Assembly (NCBI RefSeq): GCF_020509005.1
Contig: NC_063013.1
Coordinates: forward strand, 6,138,001-6,202,000
Direction of reading: 5' to 3'
Source: Fulvia fulva
Lineage: Eukaryota; Ascomycota; Dothideomycetes; Mycosphaerellales; Mycosphaerellaceae
DNA: 64,000 nucleotides
Part shown: positions 54,242-64,000 of the stretch, piece by piece
Numbering within the stretch: the first letter of the stretch is position 1
How the letters are laid out: each line of letters starts with the position of its first letter
Program-made: the position numbers and the translations under genes
The notes under the pieces: model-generated
Seen by the model: only the letters and a program-made list of their open reading frames with translations
The model's database searches: none
Told to the model about the DNA's origin: nothing

Positions 54242-57200
54242 CGGAACGCTACTAATAGACTCGGGGAGTCTAAGCTTATTCTAACTACCGTAGTCAAGTA
54301 GAGCTTACTATATATCTAAGGCTACCTTTGCTATAGAAGACTTAACGAGTCACGAGGGCCCCCGGAAGGTCGGCCCTACTATTACTCGTAAGAACTAGAA
54401 GCGCTAGTTCGTTATACTACGAGACTATCTTAAAAGCCGGGAGGTATTCTAGGTTATCGACGACTCGTTAGCTAATCTCCTAGAATCCGTTACGCCTAAG
54501 ATCACTTTGAAGGCGAACGGTATAGCGAGATATACTATCTTAGTATATTTGTCCGAGGAGGATAACTAAGAAATCTTAGATATACGAGATACGAAAGAGA
54601 TCTAGAAACTTCTATAGAAGAAGTATAGTAAGGTCTATAAGGCACACGTAGTAGCGCTTATAAAACAGCTAGTATCGTTTAAGCTACCGGACGATTAGAC
54701 AATTAGAAAAGAGTAGATATATCTAGGTAACCTATCTATATAGATTGCCGAAATAGATAGTAAAGAGACCTACTATAAGGACCCTATCCGAAGGTTTAAG
54801 CACCTACTAAGTAGCCTCCCGGACGTCTACGCTAGTACTAGGGACACTATCCTAGCCTAGCTAAACCTAGGCTAGGAATCCGCTATAACCTTACTTAAAT
54901 CCTACGAAATCCGGATCTAAAAGAGTAAGGGCGAGACCGCTCTATACTCCTAGAGGCAAGGGGGTAAGAGCGGCTGCTTTATCTACGATAGTAACTACCT
55001 AGTTATATTATGCCCGGAACTAGATTCCGTAAAGGAGTTTATTAAAAAGAAGAACACCTAGAAGTAACCGGAAAAGAAGTCTTACGAAGAGCTAGTCCGG
55101 GATCTAGAGAAGGCCTAAAACGCCCTTAAGAAGTCTAAGAAACAGTAGAAGGATAGGAGAAGCCAATCCGACAATAAGATAAAGGTAAAGGCGATACGAG
55201 CCTATACCTTACGAGAAAGCGATACCGAGGAAATATACGACGACGAAGTCGCCTATTCTACTACCGAAGTAAAAGGCAAGTTTCCCGCCTCCGAATAGTT
55301 ACTAGACTTCTATACCTCCTTATATATAACTAATAATAAGCCTCTATTCAGATCGCTTAGGAAACTAGCGAGAAGGAAAGTAATTAAAGTCGGTAGGGGG
55401 TACCTAGATATATTCTATAAAGGAATAGTAAATATAGGAGGCCTAACGGGAAACAAATCGCGCTAGATAAAGTCTTATTTGTTCCTAATCTCGGAGTTAA
55501 TCTAGTTTTATAGAGGCAGTTTATTAAGCAATTCGATGTCGAACCCCTAAACTTTATACTTAAGTATAAGAGCGGAAAGCCTATCGTACGAACAGTACTA
55601 CGAGGGGGGGTACCGGTAGTATCTTCGATATCCGACTCCCTAAACTAGGTAGATAATAGACTACCGGAGATGCTATACGAGGAAGCTCTAGCCGCGGTAC
55701 CTACCGAGGATTAGTAGGAGCTTTAGTATAGAAGATTCGTACACCTAGATAAAGGATTACTCCGGAACGTCTATAGGGTAAGTAATAAGAAGGACCCGAT
55801 TCCTATCCCGGACGAGTATAACTATAAGGTATACTCTATCGCGAATATACGGAAGTTTAAAGGCGCTGTCGTAGAGCGAAAGAACGAAAGACTTACGCTT
55901 ATATCTATCGATGTCTACGGACCCTTCAAAAATGCGACATCTAGGCTAGGTTTTAAATACTAGCTAGAGATCGTAGATAACTTCTTAAGAAAGAAGTAGG
56001 TAATCCCGCTTAAGAACAAATCCGACGTACCGTAAGTACTACGATAATAGCGGCTAACTATAGAGAAAGTATCGAAATACTAGGTAAGAGTAGTACGGAG
56101 TAATAATGTACCTAAGCTACTAATAGTTCTAAAAGAATAGGAGAAATAATCGGGGGTTTAATACGATATAACGGATACTTACAACTCTATACAAAACGGA
56201 GTGGTAGAAAGATTAATCTAGGTATCGGAGAACGCGATCCGCGTAATACTCGAGGAATTAGGAATACCGGTAGAATTCTAGCCTAAAGCGGTAGAGGTAT
56301 AGGCGGTTATACGTAACCTACTACCGAACGGACCGTTACTTAACGGTATCTAACTTTTGCCGGAGGAAGCATTTACTAGCAAAGTACCAACGGTAGATCA
56401 CCTAACAGTATAGGGTTATAGGGCAGTAGTTTACGTAGAACCGAAATTATATCTAAAAGGGCTACGATAGGATAAGTTAATAAACCGGGGTAAGGAAGCT
56501 ATTTTCGTTAGATACGGTTAATCGACTAAGTAATAGTTGTTCTAGGAGCTAGATATACGAGCTATTAGGTAGTATAGCCAAGTAGATTAGTTCGAAAACG
56601 AGAAGGGGGGAGATCTAGATTTAGGTGTCTCCTTTATAAACTAACCTAGTAAGGCACCCGAACGAAGGCTAGTCGGTCGACTACCGGCGGTCTCGCGACT
56701 ACTACTAGTTTAGCGACTAGCGGATACCCCGATAGCAATCTCACGATCCTCGGGTAGCATAATACCTAGGCCTAGCGAGAGTGACGTAAGCGAGATAGGG
56801 TATAAAATACCCTAACTTTCTACTACTAAAGTAGCCGAGTCCTCTATAGAAGAACTGACCTAGCTAATCCCCGCTCCCTATATAGAGACCGAACCCGCTA
56901 CGGCTAAGGATAAAGGACTAACTGTCTTAAGACCGCTCTATATCTAACTTTCCGGTAGACTAGATAATATCGCGGACTATAAGAAGATCGAGGAAACCCC
57001 GGAGCTACCGGAACTAATCGTCCGGAGGAAAAGGACTAGGGATCCTAACGATAACTACGGCTAGGACTAGGACTATAAGGCTAAGTACTACAAAGCTATA
57101 ACAGCTTTGTTCTACTAACTACTATAGGTGAATAATAGACTTACTAATACCGACGAACGTATATTTATAGCTACGGTAGAGGAACTATTCGACGAAGTCT

Positions 57201-58880
57201 AAGAACACGCCTTTACTACATTCGGACCCGGTATCGCCTACTAATAGGAAGTACCTATCCCGAAGATATATAAGGCTAGGCTAGGGGATCCTAAATAGGG
57301 CTACTTATAGAAGAACGCTATCGATACTAAGCTACTCTTGTTATTAAGTAATAATACCTAGGAAACGGCTATCGCTCTAAGGGGGGCGAATATAGTTACC
57401 TCTAAGTAGGTCTTTAACGTAAAGAGACTTATTAGCGGAGCAATCGAAAAGTTTAAGGCAAGACTTGTCGTAAGAGGGTTTTTATAGAAATTCGGCGTTA
57501 ACTTCGAAGAGACATTTGTACCTATAGTACGCTATAACACCCTAAGGGTCTTTATAGTAGTAGTTTACGAGCGGGATCTCGAGATATATTAGGTCGACGT
57601 CAATAAAACGTTTACCTAAAGCTACCTAGCCGAAGACATCTATATGAAACCCCTACTAGGAGTCGAAACCCTACCGAACACGGTCCTTAAGGTACTCCGG
57701 AGTCTCTACGGCCTAAAGTAGGTAGCTAGAGACTAGAATAAGCTCTATGTCGCTACGTTAGTTAAAATAGGATTCTACTAGTCCGAGGTAGACCTATGTC
57801 TCCTAACTTATACTAAGAGAGACATTATACTACTTATCTATATAGACGACATACCTATTATAGTACTAAGGTTAGCCGACATCTAATAGTTCAAGAAGTA
57901 GTTCGCGTAGCACTTTAAGATTAAGGATCTCGGGGAACCGGAGAAACTATTAGGGCTAAAGATCACTCGCGATAGGCGTAACGGTACCCTAAAACTCGAC
58001 TAGAGCTATTATATCCGTAAGGCCCTTACTAAAATAGACATAGCAAAAGAAAAGGCAAGCCTAATACTCTCGCTAATAGATAGTTACGATAATCTCCGTC
58101 CTATAGCCCCGAACGACGAGAGATATAGTAAGGATGACTACTAGAGCGATAATAGGACCTAGATATAGCTAATAACTATAACGAGACCGGACCTAGCCTT
58201 CCTACTCGGGAGAACTAGTATATATGTCGCGGATCTAATAAAGCGGTATATAAAAGTACTAAAGAAGGTCTCGAGATACCTAAGGTCGTTCCCCGACCTA
58301 GGGTTAATATTTAGACGTAGTAGCGGTACCCTAACCGGATACTTAGACTCCGACTACGCGATAGATCGAGTAGATAGGGTCTTAATTCTAGGACATGTCT
58401 AGCTAGTGTACAGTACGCCTATGTCCTAAATAAGTTTAAAGCAAAAGTCTATAGTAACCTCTACTATAGAGGTAGAGTTTATAGCGATAAACGCCGCCGC
58501 GAAACAATCCTAGTTCCTAGCGGCTATCCTCCGAGAGATAAACTACCCGGGGCTAGTAGGAGACTACTCTTTCTAACTAATAGTCCTAGCTAATAAGAGC
58601 ACCGTCGACGAACTGAGACTAGTGCGCCTTATAGGGGATAACTAGGCGGCTCTAACCTTAGTTAAGGACGCCTATATCTATAAAAGATCTAAGTATATTA
58701 ATGTTACCTATAACTACATTAGGCACCTCTAGTAGTAGAGGAAGATCAAAGTAGAGTACTACTATACTAAGGAGATAGTAGCAGATAGTTTGACTAAACC
58801 GCTAGCCGGTCCCTAGTTCTAGACCTTTGTATAATAGCTATAGCTAGTATAGTAGGAATAATCGTTCCTTACCTTACGAC
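54242..58880 (+). pseudogene. Copia gag-pol polyprotein, RIP-decayed
   Basis: Long stretches read in a coherent frame once TAG/TAA are passed over. Examples near the RT are VFNVKRLISGAIEKFKARLV, DIYMKPLLGVETLPNTVLKV with LRSLYGLK, and a YIDD catalytic box (family form YVDD). A tail matching the Copia RNase H (AILREI, then a run ending near the 3' LTR) follows. It is non-functional because every domain holds several stops. Domain limits are approximate. Confidence 0.75.
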
Positions 58881-58891
58881 CTAAGTAGGAG

Positions 58892-59231
58892 TGTTACGAA
58901 TATAGGTCAGTAGGTATGTCGTACGGTACTAAGACTGACTTAGTATATACTAAGCTAGTCGAGATAATAGTACGGTAATACTACTATAATACCGTACGAA
59001 TAGTAGGAGCGACTTAGAGGACCTAAAGTCGCTTAGCTAGTTAGTACGAGACTATCGGAGGAACTACCGTCGTAGGATAAGATATAGGTAAAACCAATAA
59101 GGCGTAGTAAAATAGAACTAGGACTAGAGTAATATCCCTCTATATAGGTATAAGAGACGTAGTCTCTATACCGATAGTAGAGATACCTTTAGTACTAAAC
59201 ACTATTCTACTATATACCTTCGTATACTATA
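58892..59231 (+). repeat. 3' LTR of Copia element
   Basis: It begins TGTTACG (intact) and ends ACTATA. The preceding AAGTAGGAG is a weak polypurine tract. Confidence 0.85.
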
Positions 59232-60240
59232 TTAGTCCTTCCTCCTTCCCTATTACGTGTCCTGACTTCCGTGTATATATATACTATACCTGTTTAATAG
59301 GAATGCCCTATAGTCCGGATATAATAGTAGCCTTATTTAGCCGTCTTACTATTACTATAGAAAATGTAGGACCTCGCTTCCCTACTCTAGAGAGTCCGGA
59401 AAACCCCTTCTTTAATAGTAGGAACGCTACTAAGTTCTAGGAGAAGTTCAATAATCTTATAGACTAGTATCTACTAAGGCTATTAATTAAGAAAGATAAC
59501 TTCTAGGGTCGTTTCGAGCGTAACTACGAGACTACTATCCGACGTTTAGTAATAAGATTAGAGGGATAGTAAGTAAGGCGGAGTACCTTTAGGAGGTCCT
59601 TCTTAGCTAAATTTTCGAGATTTAATACCTATTCGATATTAGGAAGTCGAGAATATCTTAAAGAGATAGTCCGGGCCGAGAAGGGTAAAAGCCCTAAGGA
59701 GTAGGATATAAAGGAGTTTATCCGTCTCTTCGTAGCCTCTAGTAACCTAATTAATCCTAAAGACCTTAATAATAGCTCCCGTAGCTACCTTCCACTTTAG
59801 GGGCTCCTAGAGTTAGTTACTAAGGTAGTTTATAAGAAATATAGACTCTATCCGAAGTAGCCTAAGAAGTCTCGGCGCTTTTAAAAGATACTAGACGAGG
59901 CGACAAGTATTACTAATAGTAAAGAAGGATAGAAGGCCGTATATACGGACTTTCCGCTTACTTTACCGTAGCTTTATCGGTTAGTTATAAAGTAGATACC
60001 GCGCTTAATCTCTAAGATTAATATACTTAATAAAATAGCTGTTTCTACTACTATTAACAATGACCTTATTTAGAAAATAGTAGAAATAAGTATTCGGGCT
60101 TACTAATAAGGGCGCGCGGCGGACGTTAGATCCTTTAACTCTAGTAAAAATTAAAGGTCTATATAACTAGAGAACCCCGATCGAGTGCCTAAACCGTAGG
60201 TTTACTTAATATAGCGCCCGTAGTTATAGAACCGCGAGTA
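59232..60240 (+). pseudogene. gag-like relic of another LTR retrotransposon, RIP-decayed
   Basis: From ATG 59303 a degenerate frame reads MPYSPDIIVALFSRLTITIE, ESPENPFFNSRNATKF-EKF with NNLID-YLL, then FERNYETTIRRLVIRLEG and REYLKEIVRAEKGKSPKE-like text. The pattern F..G.NATKFLE.FN...D is that of fungal retrotransposon gag proteins. No LTR or pol could be tied to it, and it lies directly after the Copia element, which may have inserted into it. Confidence 0.5.
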
Positions 60241-60265
60241 GTCTAAAGCGCTTAATAGGTGCTAT

Positions 60266-60436
60266 TATAAATAAATAAATAAAAAAAATAAGTAAATAAA
60301 AAAATAAATAAATAAATAAATAAAGAAGTAAATGAATAAATAAATAAATAAAGAAGTAAATGAATAAATAAATAAGTAAATAAGTAAATAAATAAATAAA
60401 TAAATAAATAAATGAATAAATAAATAAATAAAAAAA

Positions 60437-60479
<43 letters not shown>

Positions 60480-60540
60480 GTAAATAAATAGATAAATAGA
60501 TAAATAAGTAAATAAGTAAATAAATAAATGAATAAATAAG

Positions 60541-60583
<43 letters not shown>

Positions 60584-60633
60584 GTTCATAAAGAAATAAC
60601 CAAATGAATAAATAAATAAATAAATAAATAAAT
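60266..60633 (+). repeat. (AAAT)n tetranucleotide tract
   Basis: About 370 bp of AAAT repeats with scattered AAGT and GAAT variants. The long minus-strand frame through it (Phe/Ile/Tyr/Leu only) is an artefact of the repeat. Confidence 0.9.
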
Positions 60634-60852
60634 ATATTTATAATGCCTATCTAGCTCCTAAAAGGTCTATAAGGCCGGGGGCTATTAAGGAAGAGAGAAA
60701 GGAAAACCGTCGTACGGAGAAAACCCCTCTTTAGGTATTAGTAAGATCTCTCTATTACTTATTAGTTAATCTATCGTACTAGAAGCGGTAAGTACTAGGT
60801 AGGTAGCCGCCCCGAGTACTAATCTACCCGGTACCTAGAAACGAGTATTAGT

Positions 60853-60983
60853 AGCTAGCCGACTATCGAATAGATAATAGGTCGACTATTAGTAGAGGCG
60901 GGTCGCCTATCGAGTAGGAGACAGGTCGACCTTCGAGCGGAAAGCGAGCTAGCCGTCGAGTAGACGATAAGTCGACCCTTCCG
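60853..60983 (+). repeat. degenerate tandem repeat, about 27-30 bp unit
   Basis: Three to four imperfect units share the form GCC..TCGA.TAG...A..GTCGAC. They are mutated and lie in a TpA-rich block. Confidence 0.45.
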
Positions 60984-61571
60984 GGCTCCTATACTCTATT
61001 AGTGCTCCTATTACTATTCCTCCTACGCTCGGGGTCGTTATAGGCTACGGTCTACCCGCCTACGTAGTCGTCGGTACTAGCGGAGTTCTACTATATCTAT
61101 AGATAGGGCGCCTTCGGAGGCTTCCTAGAGCTCTTCCTCCTAGGCTATCTCCCCTATTCTTACTACTTTCTTACCCGCTATCTAGAACTACTATAGTAGG
61201 CCGGTCTATATTACTATTCGTACCGCTACTCGTATCCTCCGCGCTATACCTATTATATATTAGAAGTCTATAGCTCTAGTCTCGAGGCGTATTACCTACC
61301 GGACTTCTATAAAGCGTAGGTAGAATAGTACGACGTATTTCGGCGTCTAAATACCTCTATATTCGTATAGGCTACTAATACGGGTCTAGGCTACTCTCGG
61401 TAGGTAAAAGGGGATCGTAGCTAAGTAATCGAATAAGTTCTACGGAGAAGAGAAGTTCTAGCTAAGGCGCGTATCGAAGATAAGCGCGACGTTCGCCGAG
61501 CCGAGGCGTTACGTTATATTCATAAAGTCACGTGACCCGAAGGCCGTAGGCAGTAGGGCTATACCGTAATA
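60984..61571 (+). other. RIP-mutated block with protein-like relic and an LTR edge
   Basis: A degenerate plus-strand frame (LEVYSSSLEAYYLPDFYK, then ATNTGLGYS, then a charged helix) runs to about 61.5 kb. GTCACGTGAC near 61538, CCGTAATA at 61564-61571 and CTACCCCCC after it look like the end of a second Gypsy LTR followed by its polypurine tract. The start of that LTR was not found. Confidence 0.4.
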
Positions 61572-62407
61572 CTACCCCCCTTCTCAAATCGCCTTAAGCG
61601 CCTACGAGGCGGTATCTATCAATTCAAAATAAGCAACGCTCTATAGGGTATATCTATCTAACTCTATAACCTAAAACTCCGGTATATATAAAGATACGAC
61701 TATAGACGAGCCTAAGTTACGAGCAAAGCGACGTTACTAGCGGTAGCGAGTCCTAAGCGTAGATCGTAGAAACGAAGTGACTATTTATTATGCCTTAGTA
61801 CGCCTTAGGTTATATCGTAACTAGTACTTAGCGTTAGCGGTACCGGTCGCGTCGTTATTAGTAACGCTAGTACTGTCCGCCGAGTCTATTAGCTCGGTTA
61901 TATTAGGCTCTAGTGCTTACTATCCGCGTAGAGGTCCTAGAGCGCGAGAGTTCTTTTAATAGTAGTCTACTATAAGTTTGTCTATAGTGCCTTTTAAGTT
62001 AATATAAGATTCTTTAGTATATAACCTATCTACCTATTTAATAGTATAGCTAATACTCTTCTTTACTTTTCTAGTCTAGCGACTGTCTACTACTACTACG
62101 GTATCGTGCTATTCCTTAACTCCGCTATCGACTTCGGTAAGCGTAGGTTCGTACGTCTATAAAGGGAACGGGTCTTCGGCGGATAGTTATAGTAGGTCGG
62201 TATAGAATACGTAGTATATTCTTATACTCGTAGGTAGGTCGAGTTCGTAGACATCGGTCGCTACTTTCTTTATGATCGTGAAGGGGCCTACGTTCTTATA
62301 ATTAAGCTTCTTTACTAGTCGTTTAGTACGAATATTACGTAAATTGAGCCAAACCTTATCTCCTACCTTATATAACCGCGTAGGTCTCTAGCTATATTTC
62401 TAATAGG
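61572..62407 (-). mobile_element. 3' part of a second Gypsy element, minus strand, RIP-decayed
   Basis: After the polypurine complement (CTACCCCCCTTCT), the minus strand near 62.37-62.22 kb reads VGDKVWLNLRNIRTKR, then KLNYKNVGPFTIIKK and VYELDLP. This is the GPF/GPY module at the end of Gypsy integrases. The family differs from the element at 36.6-53.7 kb. It is cut by LINE copy 3 at about 62408, and the remainder is outside the window. Confidence 0.7.
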
Positions 62408-64000
62408 AATCTAGACAGCTTGAAGTTCTCTTCACCCTGTTTCTTTAGCTCTAAACGCCGCGGAGGTGCCTAGCTACATTAGGTAACTCCTAGGTAATAG
62501 TAGCCTAGGCTACGGTACTAACGGCGCCTACGGCTCTAGAGGCGAAGCTCCCCTAAGATAACTAGTAGCAACTTATAGAGGAAGTAAAAAGTATAGAAAG
62601 TAATGATCAGCTCCTATACCGGTCTCTATAGGTAATAATCACTTAGCTACGTACGGCGCTTATACTGTCGTATTACCGAGGGTAATAAGAAATAAGGACG
62701 ACGTCCTAGGCGATTAATAAGGCCACCCGGAATCAATACCCCTATAGCTAGGTATCGGTCGCGGCATCGATACTAGGCCCCCGCCTAACGTACGATACAG
62801 TTACGATCCGCATTATAGTAAAGGAAGACTAGGCCGAAGTTACGAAGCTATCGAACAAGGAGCTCGCCTAACGAATTAACTAACTAGGGGTAGTCGTAGT
62901 GAACTAATAGTCCAACGGCACTCTATAGATCTATACTAGCTCTACTACTACTAGGAGGCACCTAGAGGTATAGCTATAGTAGGCATCTAAGGTTACGGCA
63001 TTAGCGAAGGTCTTAACGAAGCAATTCACGATCCTAGTCTACGACATACCTAAGGAGTTCGACCTAACTAACTAAGGTCACCTACGTACTCTCTAAGAGG
63101 ACAACTCGGTCACCCTAAACTCTCTGATCTAGAAGGCGACTTAGCTCTATAGGAAATGGCCAGAAGGTAAGAAGGCCTCGGCGCTAATAGTATAGCTATA
63201 AGACGCGAAAGCGGCGGATCTAGCGATAGAACAAGGCCTAATCTAGTAATATAGCCTCAAGATAGTAGAAAAGTACTCCTTATCCTTTCGTGTCCTCTAA
63301 TGCTTCAAATACTAACAGTATAGACACCAAACCTACACGTATATAAACAAGTAGGCCTGCTCGAACTATATAGGAGACTATATATCTAGGGACTATATAT
63401 CGGCTACGAGACGGTACGCGAACTATCCGGGGCACTACCTATCGTATAGCGCGGAATGCCTATAGCGGAAACTAGCGAAAAACAAGGCAATTACAAACAG
63501 AACCGTCGCCCTAAGGTTCTACGGCGACCGCGAGGCTAGCCTATACCGGAACTAGCTAGCGGCGGTCGGGTATAAGCGCCCTAGGGCCGAGAACGATGTA
63601 AAGGATGCGTAACCTAGGGCGTACGGGAGGCCACGTGCTCTGCTAGCTACGGCGAGGGAATCTAACTAGGCCCGGCTCCCCTTTAGTATATAGCCGATAG
63701 GCGTAGACTAGGACGTATAGGGTAGTAGGATATAGGACGATATAGAGGAAATGATTGTCGATACCGATAACTAGCCTCGATACGCTTAGTATTATCTAGT
63801 ATAACGTCAACTATAGTAAGGATATAGTCTAGAACCATTTCCTATACGAGGCGGACCCGTACGTCTACTACGTCCTAGCAATCTAGGAGCTATAGATTAG
63901 CCCGTACTATAAGAGACTAACGACCTATAAGTTACTAGGCTATACGACATACCTACGAGGCGACGGTAGACCCCGTACGTGCTTCTATGTTAGTAAGGAT
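62408..64000 (+). mobile_element. LINE copy 3 (Tad1-like), 5'-truncated, runs off the window
   Basis: From AATCTAGACAGCTTGAAG it aligns with copy 2 from about 46128 onward, through ORF1 with its zinc knuckle (CFK near 63300) and into ORF2. It lacks the first ~110-140 bp present in copies 1 and 2. The first ~50 bp retain CpA/TpG; the rest is as mutated as copy 1. The TSD cannot be checked because the 3' end is missing. Confidence 0.85.

Larger units (their letters stand above)
53903..59231 (+). mobile_element. Copia-type LTR retrotransposon, RIP-decayed
   Basis: A 5.3-kb plus-strand element with two ~340-bp LTRs. Internal order: gag with a zinc knuckle near 54975 (GCFIYDSNYLVILC; the second Cys and the His are replaced by Tyr, as RIP would do), GAG-pre-integrase (RRFVHLDKGLLRNV near 55.73 kb), and integrase (LISIDVYGPF near 55.9 kb). 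RT follows with GAIEKFKARLVVRGF, EETFVPIVRYNTLRVF and LLIYIDDIPII (57.4-57.86 kb), then RNase H (STTEVEFIAINAAAKQS near 58.46 kb). Integrase before RT is diagnostic of Copia. All domains carry TAG/TAA stops. No matching 5-bp duplication is seen at the outer edges. Confidence 0.88.

Noticed and set aside
60224..60589. 121-codon minus-strand frame of Phe/Ile/Tyr/Leu
   Set aside because: It is the translation of the (AAAT)n tract.

Overview
This window reads as genomic DNA of a filamentous ascomycete (Pezizomycotina). The genes have short GT-AG introns, their relatives are typical of filamentous fungi (2EXR-domain proteins, fungal ASST-like proteins, cyanide hydratase/nitrilase family, heme aldoxime dehydratase), and the right half carries repeat-induced point mutation (RIP). 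A Dothideomycete, perhaps Mycosphaerella-like, is my guess from style only.

Positions 1-28.5 kb are ordinary, gene-dense, unmutated DNA. In order they hold: the 3' end of a conserved protein; an aminoglycoside-phosphotransferase-like kinase; two neighbouring 2EXR genes; a decayed locus; a basic nuclear-type protein; a cupin; a nitrilase and an aldoxime dehydratase that diverge from one promoter; a DCAF4-like WD40 protein; SelO; CLPTM1; a PNS1/choline-transporter-like protein; a small coiled-coil/Cys protein; a small secreted cysteine-rich protein; and an ASST-like secreted protein with an apparent one-base deletion. The aldoxime dehydratase and nitrilase together would form an aldoxime to nitrile to acid (or amide) route. 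Two GATAAG sites in their shared promoter suggest nitrogen control, but the nitrilase frame is broken by one base.

Positions 28.74-64 kb are a nested transposon block, heavily RIP-mutated (CpA to TpA on both strands, many CpG sites spared). A minus-strand non-LTR element (28739-33315) with a 16-bp target duplication forms the edge. Next come relics of host-type genes: a 2EXR gene at 33.8-34.6 kb and a 172-bp mutated copy of the ASST gene at 35.8 kb. A complete minus-strand chromodomain Gypsy element (36565-53745, TSD TATAG) follows, split by two plus-strand LINE copies that each have a 12-bp TSD. Then there are a Copia element (53903-59231), a gag-like relic, an (AAAT)n tract, and a second Gypsy fragment hit by a third LINE copy that runs off the window.

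All exon models, frames and repeat boundaries were worked out by eye from the sequence. No database search was possible.
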